NCBI RefSeq assembly: GCF_003386095.1
Contig: NZ_QREG01000001.1
Span: 248,001-312,000 of the forward strand
Origin: Marinoscillum furvescens DSM 4134
GTDB taxonomy: Bacteria; Bacteroidota; Bacteroidia; Cytophagales; Cyclobacteriaceae
DNA length: 64,000 nucleotides
Direction of reading: 5' to 3'
Shown: positions 62,022 to 64,000 of the stretch, piece after piece
Position numbering within the stretch: the first letter of the stretch is position 1
Layout of the letters: the number at the start of each line of letters is the position of its first letter
Notes under the pieces: generated by a model
What the model saw: only the letters and a program-made list of their open reading frames with translations
What the model was told of the DNA's origin: nothing
Database searches by the model: none
Made by a program: the position numbers and the translations under genes

Positions 62022-62747
62022 ATGGAAGCACTCAAAGTACTAATTGTAGAAGATGAGATGATCATCGCCGAATCCATATCCGACATGCTGTCAGAGTTGG
62101 GTTACGAAGTGATGGGGATTTGCATACGTGCCAAACAAGCACTGGAGTTTATCCGCAAAAACCCTCCTGATGTGGCCCTTTTTGACATTCAGCTTAAAGG
62201 AGAAGAAGACGGAATCTGGTTAGCCAATCAAATCAAAGAAATCCACTCCTTTCCGTTTGTGTTTCTCACATCCTATGGTGACAAAGCCACCATAGACAAA
62301 GCGGTAAACACTTCGCCTTATGGCTACTTGATCAAGCCTGTAGAAAAGCAAAACCTGTACGGAACCATCGAAGTTGCCCTGAAGAGGTTTGGGGAAATTC
62401 TAAATCAGAACGAAAACGAAGGTTTTGTTATTCGCAATTACTTCTTTGTGAAAGAAAACTACCAGTACGTAAAGATCAATGTTCAGGAAATAGACTTTAT
62501 CAAGTCTGACGACAACTACCTGGAGATCATGGTGGGCACAAAAAAGCATCTCATTCGCTCCACACTCAAAGATTTTGTAAAGCAACTACCAGCAGATACC
62601 TTCCAACGCATCCACAGGTCCTATGCGGTAAATACCGAAAAGGTGAGTTCCTTTTCTAGCACGTCAGTATCACTTGGGGAGCACTCACTGCCTATTTCTA
62701 AAAAGTTTTTTGAAGAGCTTTCCACACATTTCAAGACGCTCAGCTAG
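62022..62747 (+). CDS. LytTR-family response regulator
   Basis: 241 residues. REC domain (1-125) with phosphorylation site Asp55 in VALFDIQL, acidic pair near residue 10-12 and Lys in YLIKPVEKQ. The LytTR DNA-binding domain (about 140-241) shows IDFIKSDDNYLEIMV, LKDFVKQLPADTFQRIHRSYAVNTEKV and LPISKKFFEEL. It is the probable partner of one or both HisKA_2 kinases upstream (order and strand). Target promoters unknown. Its 3' end overlaps rnhA by 8 bases on the opposite strand. Confidence 0.92.
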   Translation: MEALKVLIVEDEMIIAESISDMLSELGYEVMGICIRAKQALEFIRKNPPDVALFDIQLKGEEDGIWLANQIKEIHSFPFVFLTSYGDKATIDKAVNTSPYGYLIKPVEKQNLYGTIEVALKRFGEILNQNENEGFVIRNYFFVKENYQYVKINVQEIDFIKSDDNYLEIMVGTKKHLIRSTLKDFVKQLPADTFQRIHRSYAVNTEKVSSFSSTSVSLGEHSLPISKKFFEELSTHFKTLS

Positions 62748-63195
62748 CACCTTGCTCAAACGCCGCATCCACTTTTAGGTCCAGGCCTTCAGCAGCCTCT
62801 ACAGCCAGCTGATCGCAGCGTTCATTTTCCGGGTGGCCTGCATGGCCTTTTACCCACTGAAACTTCACCTTGTGCTGGCGGTATATTTTGAGAAATCGCT
62901 GCCACAGATCCGGGTTCTTTTTGTTTTTGTAGCCCTTTTTCTCCCAGCCAAAAACCCAGCCTTTCTCTACTGCATCCACCACATATTTGGAGTCTGAGTA
63001 TACCAGCACTTCCCAGCCTGGCTTTTTGATAGCCTCCAGGGCTTTGATCACAGCGAGCAGCTCCATGCGATTATTGGTCGTATTTCTAAAACCCTCCGAT
63101 AGCTCTTTTCGGCGCCCCTGAAAATCCAATATAGCACCATATCCCCCAGGGCCGGGGTTGCCTTTCGCTGCTCCGTCTGTATATATTTTGATCAT
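62740..63195 (-). CDS. rnhA: Ribonuclease HI
   Basis: 151 residues. IYTDGAAKGNPGPGGYGAI has the first catalytic Asp, NRMELLAVIKAL the Glu, VYSDSKYVVDAV the second Asp and NERCDQLAVEAA the third; FQWVKGHAGHPEN supplies the active-site His. Complete and normal length. Role: removes RNA from RNA-DNA hybrids. The start lies directly after the MarC gene (stop-start contact), so the two are likely one operon. Confidence 0.95.
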   Translation of the reverse strand: MIKIYTDGAAKGNPGPGGYGAILDFQGRRKELSEGFRNTTNNRMELLAVIKALEAIKKPGWEVLVYSDSKYVVDAVEKGWVFGWEKKGYKNKKNPDLWQRFLKIYRQHKVKFQWVKGHAGHPENERCDQLAVEAAEGLDLKVDAAFEQGAS

Positions 63196-63765
63196 TTACT
63201 GCAGTAAGTGTGTTTTCACAATCTTGATAGCTATCGAAAGCAAGATAATACCAAATACCTTTCTAAGCACGTTGAATCCCGCCGCACCGATCTTTCGCTC
63301 CAGCCAGTTGGAAGACTTCAATACCACGTAGACAAACAGGAGATTGAGAATCACGCCTACCAATATATTGGGTGTGGCGTATATAGACTTGAGCGAGATC
63401 AGTGTAGTGAGCGTTCCTGCTCCGGCTATCAATGGGAATGCCAGCGGCACAATAGAGGATGAAGACAAGTCCTCATTATCCGACTTGAAAAAGTGGATAC
63501 CCAACACCATTTCCAGTCCAAGAAAAAACATGATCAGTGCACCAGCTATGGCAAATGACGCCACATCTATTCCAAAGAGTTTCAACAAACCCTCTCCCAA
63601 AAACAGGAACAAAATCATCAGTCCACCAGAAGCCAACGTGGCCTTTTCGGACTGTACATGCCCCGCTTTTCTACGCAAATCAATAATGATCGGGACACTC
63701 CCCAGAATGTCTATCACCGAAAATAGAATCAGTGAAACCGATAGGATTTCTTTCAAATTGAACAA
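63196..63765 (-). CDS. MarC-family membrane protein
   Basis: 189 residues with six hydrophobic segments. SVSLILFSVIDILGSVPIIIDL is the conserved first helix, with the IDILGSVP motif of MarC/YchE proteins; VPLAFPLIAGAGTLTTLISL is the second conserved block. Family role unknown (not an antibiotic pump despite the name). It is 107 bp from the downstream (right) gene end and 0 bp from rnhA. Confidence 0.9.
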   Translation of the reverse strand: MFNLKEILSVSLILFSVIDILGSVPIIIDLRRKAGHVQSEKATLASGGLMILFLFLGEGLLKLFGIDVASFAIAGALIMFFLGLEMVLGIHFFKSDNEDLSSSSIVPLAFPLIAGAGTLTTLISLKSIYATPNILVGVILNLLFVYVVLKSSNWLERKIGAAGFNVLRKVFGIILLSIAIKIVKTHLLQ

Positions 63766-63872
63766 CGCTTGCTAATTTTTTTCCACAAAGCTACGTGGTA
63801 TTTTGAGCATTGGTTGCGCAAATCTGAAAATCACACAAAATTTTATTTGGCAGTAATGAGAAGATAATTTGG

Positions 63873-64000
63873 CTACAGGTGTTTGTCCAGAAAACCGATC
63901 AGCTTTTCCACCTCACGAGACTTGATCGCAGGAAAGTTGGCAATTCGTATAGTAGATGGTTTCCACGGTCCATAGCCATTGCCCAGTATGATCCCGTACT
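63873..64000 (-). CDS. Class V aminotransferase (phosphoserine aminotransferase-like), C-terminus only
   Basis: 42 codons to the stop TAG at 63875. The tail reads GIILGNGYGPWKPSTIRIAN and FPAIKSREVEKLIGFLDKHL, which matches the C-terminus of SerC/class V aminotransferases (RIANFPAI motif). The rest of the gene lies beyond the right edge. Probably phosphoserine aminotransferase (serine biosynthesis), but 42 residues cannot exclude another class V enzyme. Confidence 0.65.
   Translation of the reverse strand, partial: YGIILGNGYGPWKPSTIRIANFPAIKSREVEKLIGFLDKHL

Overview
The window looks like a chromosome segment of a Bacteroidota bacterium, most likely order Cytophagales (a marine gliding-type heterotroph). 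The signs are: a PorT-type type IX secretion protein next to menG; proteins of kinds I know mainly from this phylum (DUF5606, DUF6588-like outer-membrane proteins, an alpha-beta fused 2-oxoacid dehydrogenase E1, UMF1-type MFS); many lipobox lipoproteins; TPR and beta-propeller histidine kinases; and repeated matches to the Bacteroidota promoter consensus (TTTG, about 20 bases, TAnnTTTG). No phage, plasmid, complete insertion sequence or CRISPR array is visible.

Layout. 1-3.6 kb (minus strand): a PAS histidine kinase cut by the left edge and an alpha-glucan phosphorylase-family protein, with a perfect LacI-type palindrome upstream of the latter. 3.6-10 kb (minus): a tightly overlapping cluster of type II NADH dehydrogenase, C39-like peptidase, RimK-like ATP-grasp ligase, GCS2 ligase, N-formylglutamate amidohydrolase-like and aspartoacylase-like hydrolases. 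This resembles an amide-ligation/peptide-processing pathway and is the best candidate for a little-described system. 10-19.8 kb: MFS permease, orphan HsdR_N nuclease domain, alanine dehydrogenase, branched-chain-type E1, lipoproteins, LuxE-like protein, an unusual NtrC-type regulator and RNase P RNA. 19.8-29.9 kb: photolyase, TamB, tsaD, smpB, HNH protein, aldehyde dehydrogenase, a Cys-less ArsC-like protein and a coiled-coil lipoprotein. 29.9-32.8 kb: an ExbB/small membrane protein/ExbD/ExbD energy-transduction operon, then tRNA-Ser with a short GIY-YIG gene behind it. 32.8-38.7 kb (minus): a seven-gene chain (flippase, glycosyltransferase, small protein, SpoIIE phosphatase, polysaccharide deacetylase, TatD, asparaginase). 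38.7-49.2 kb: ruvC, PerR/peroxiredoxin, two paralogous outer-membrane proteins with a lipoprotein between them, an Omp85-type barrel protein, LMW-PTP with fructosamine kinase (protein deglycation), aspartate kinase, fructose-1,6-bisphosphatase.

49.2-49.9 kb is a gene-poor stretch holding a strictly 21-bp-phased array of TGCAA motifs, the most striking non-genic signal in the window. 49.9-56.5 kb holds housekeeping genes (thioesterase, DUF5606, EngB, menG, PorT, SDR, saccharopine dehydrogenase-like, tRNA methyltransferase). 56.7-62.7 kb holds two histidine kinases with nearly the same kinase module but different sensor parts (beta-propeller and TPR), followed by a LytTR response regulator. RNase HI, a MarC-family protein and the 3' end of a phosphoserine aminotransferase-like gene complete the window.

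All identifications come from reading the sequence and from remembered family features; no database search was possible.
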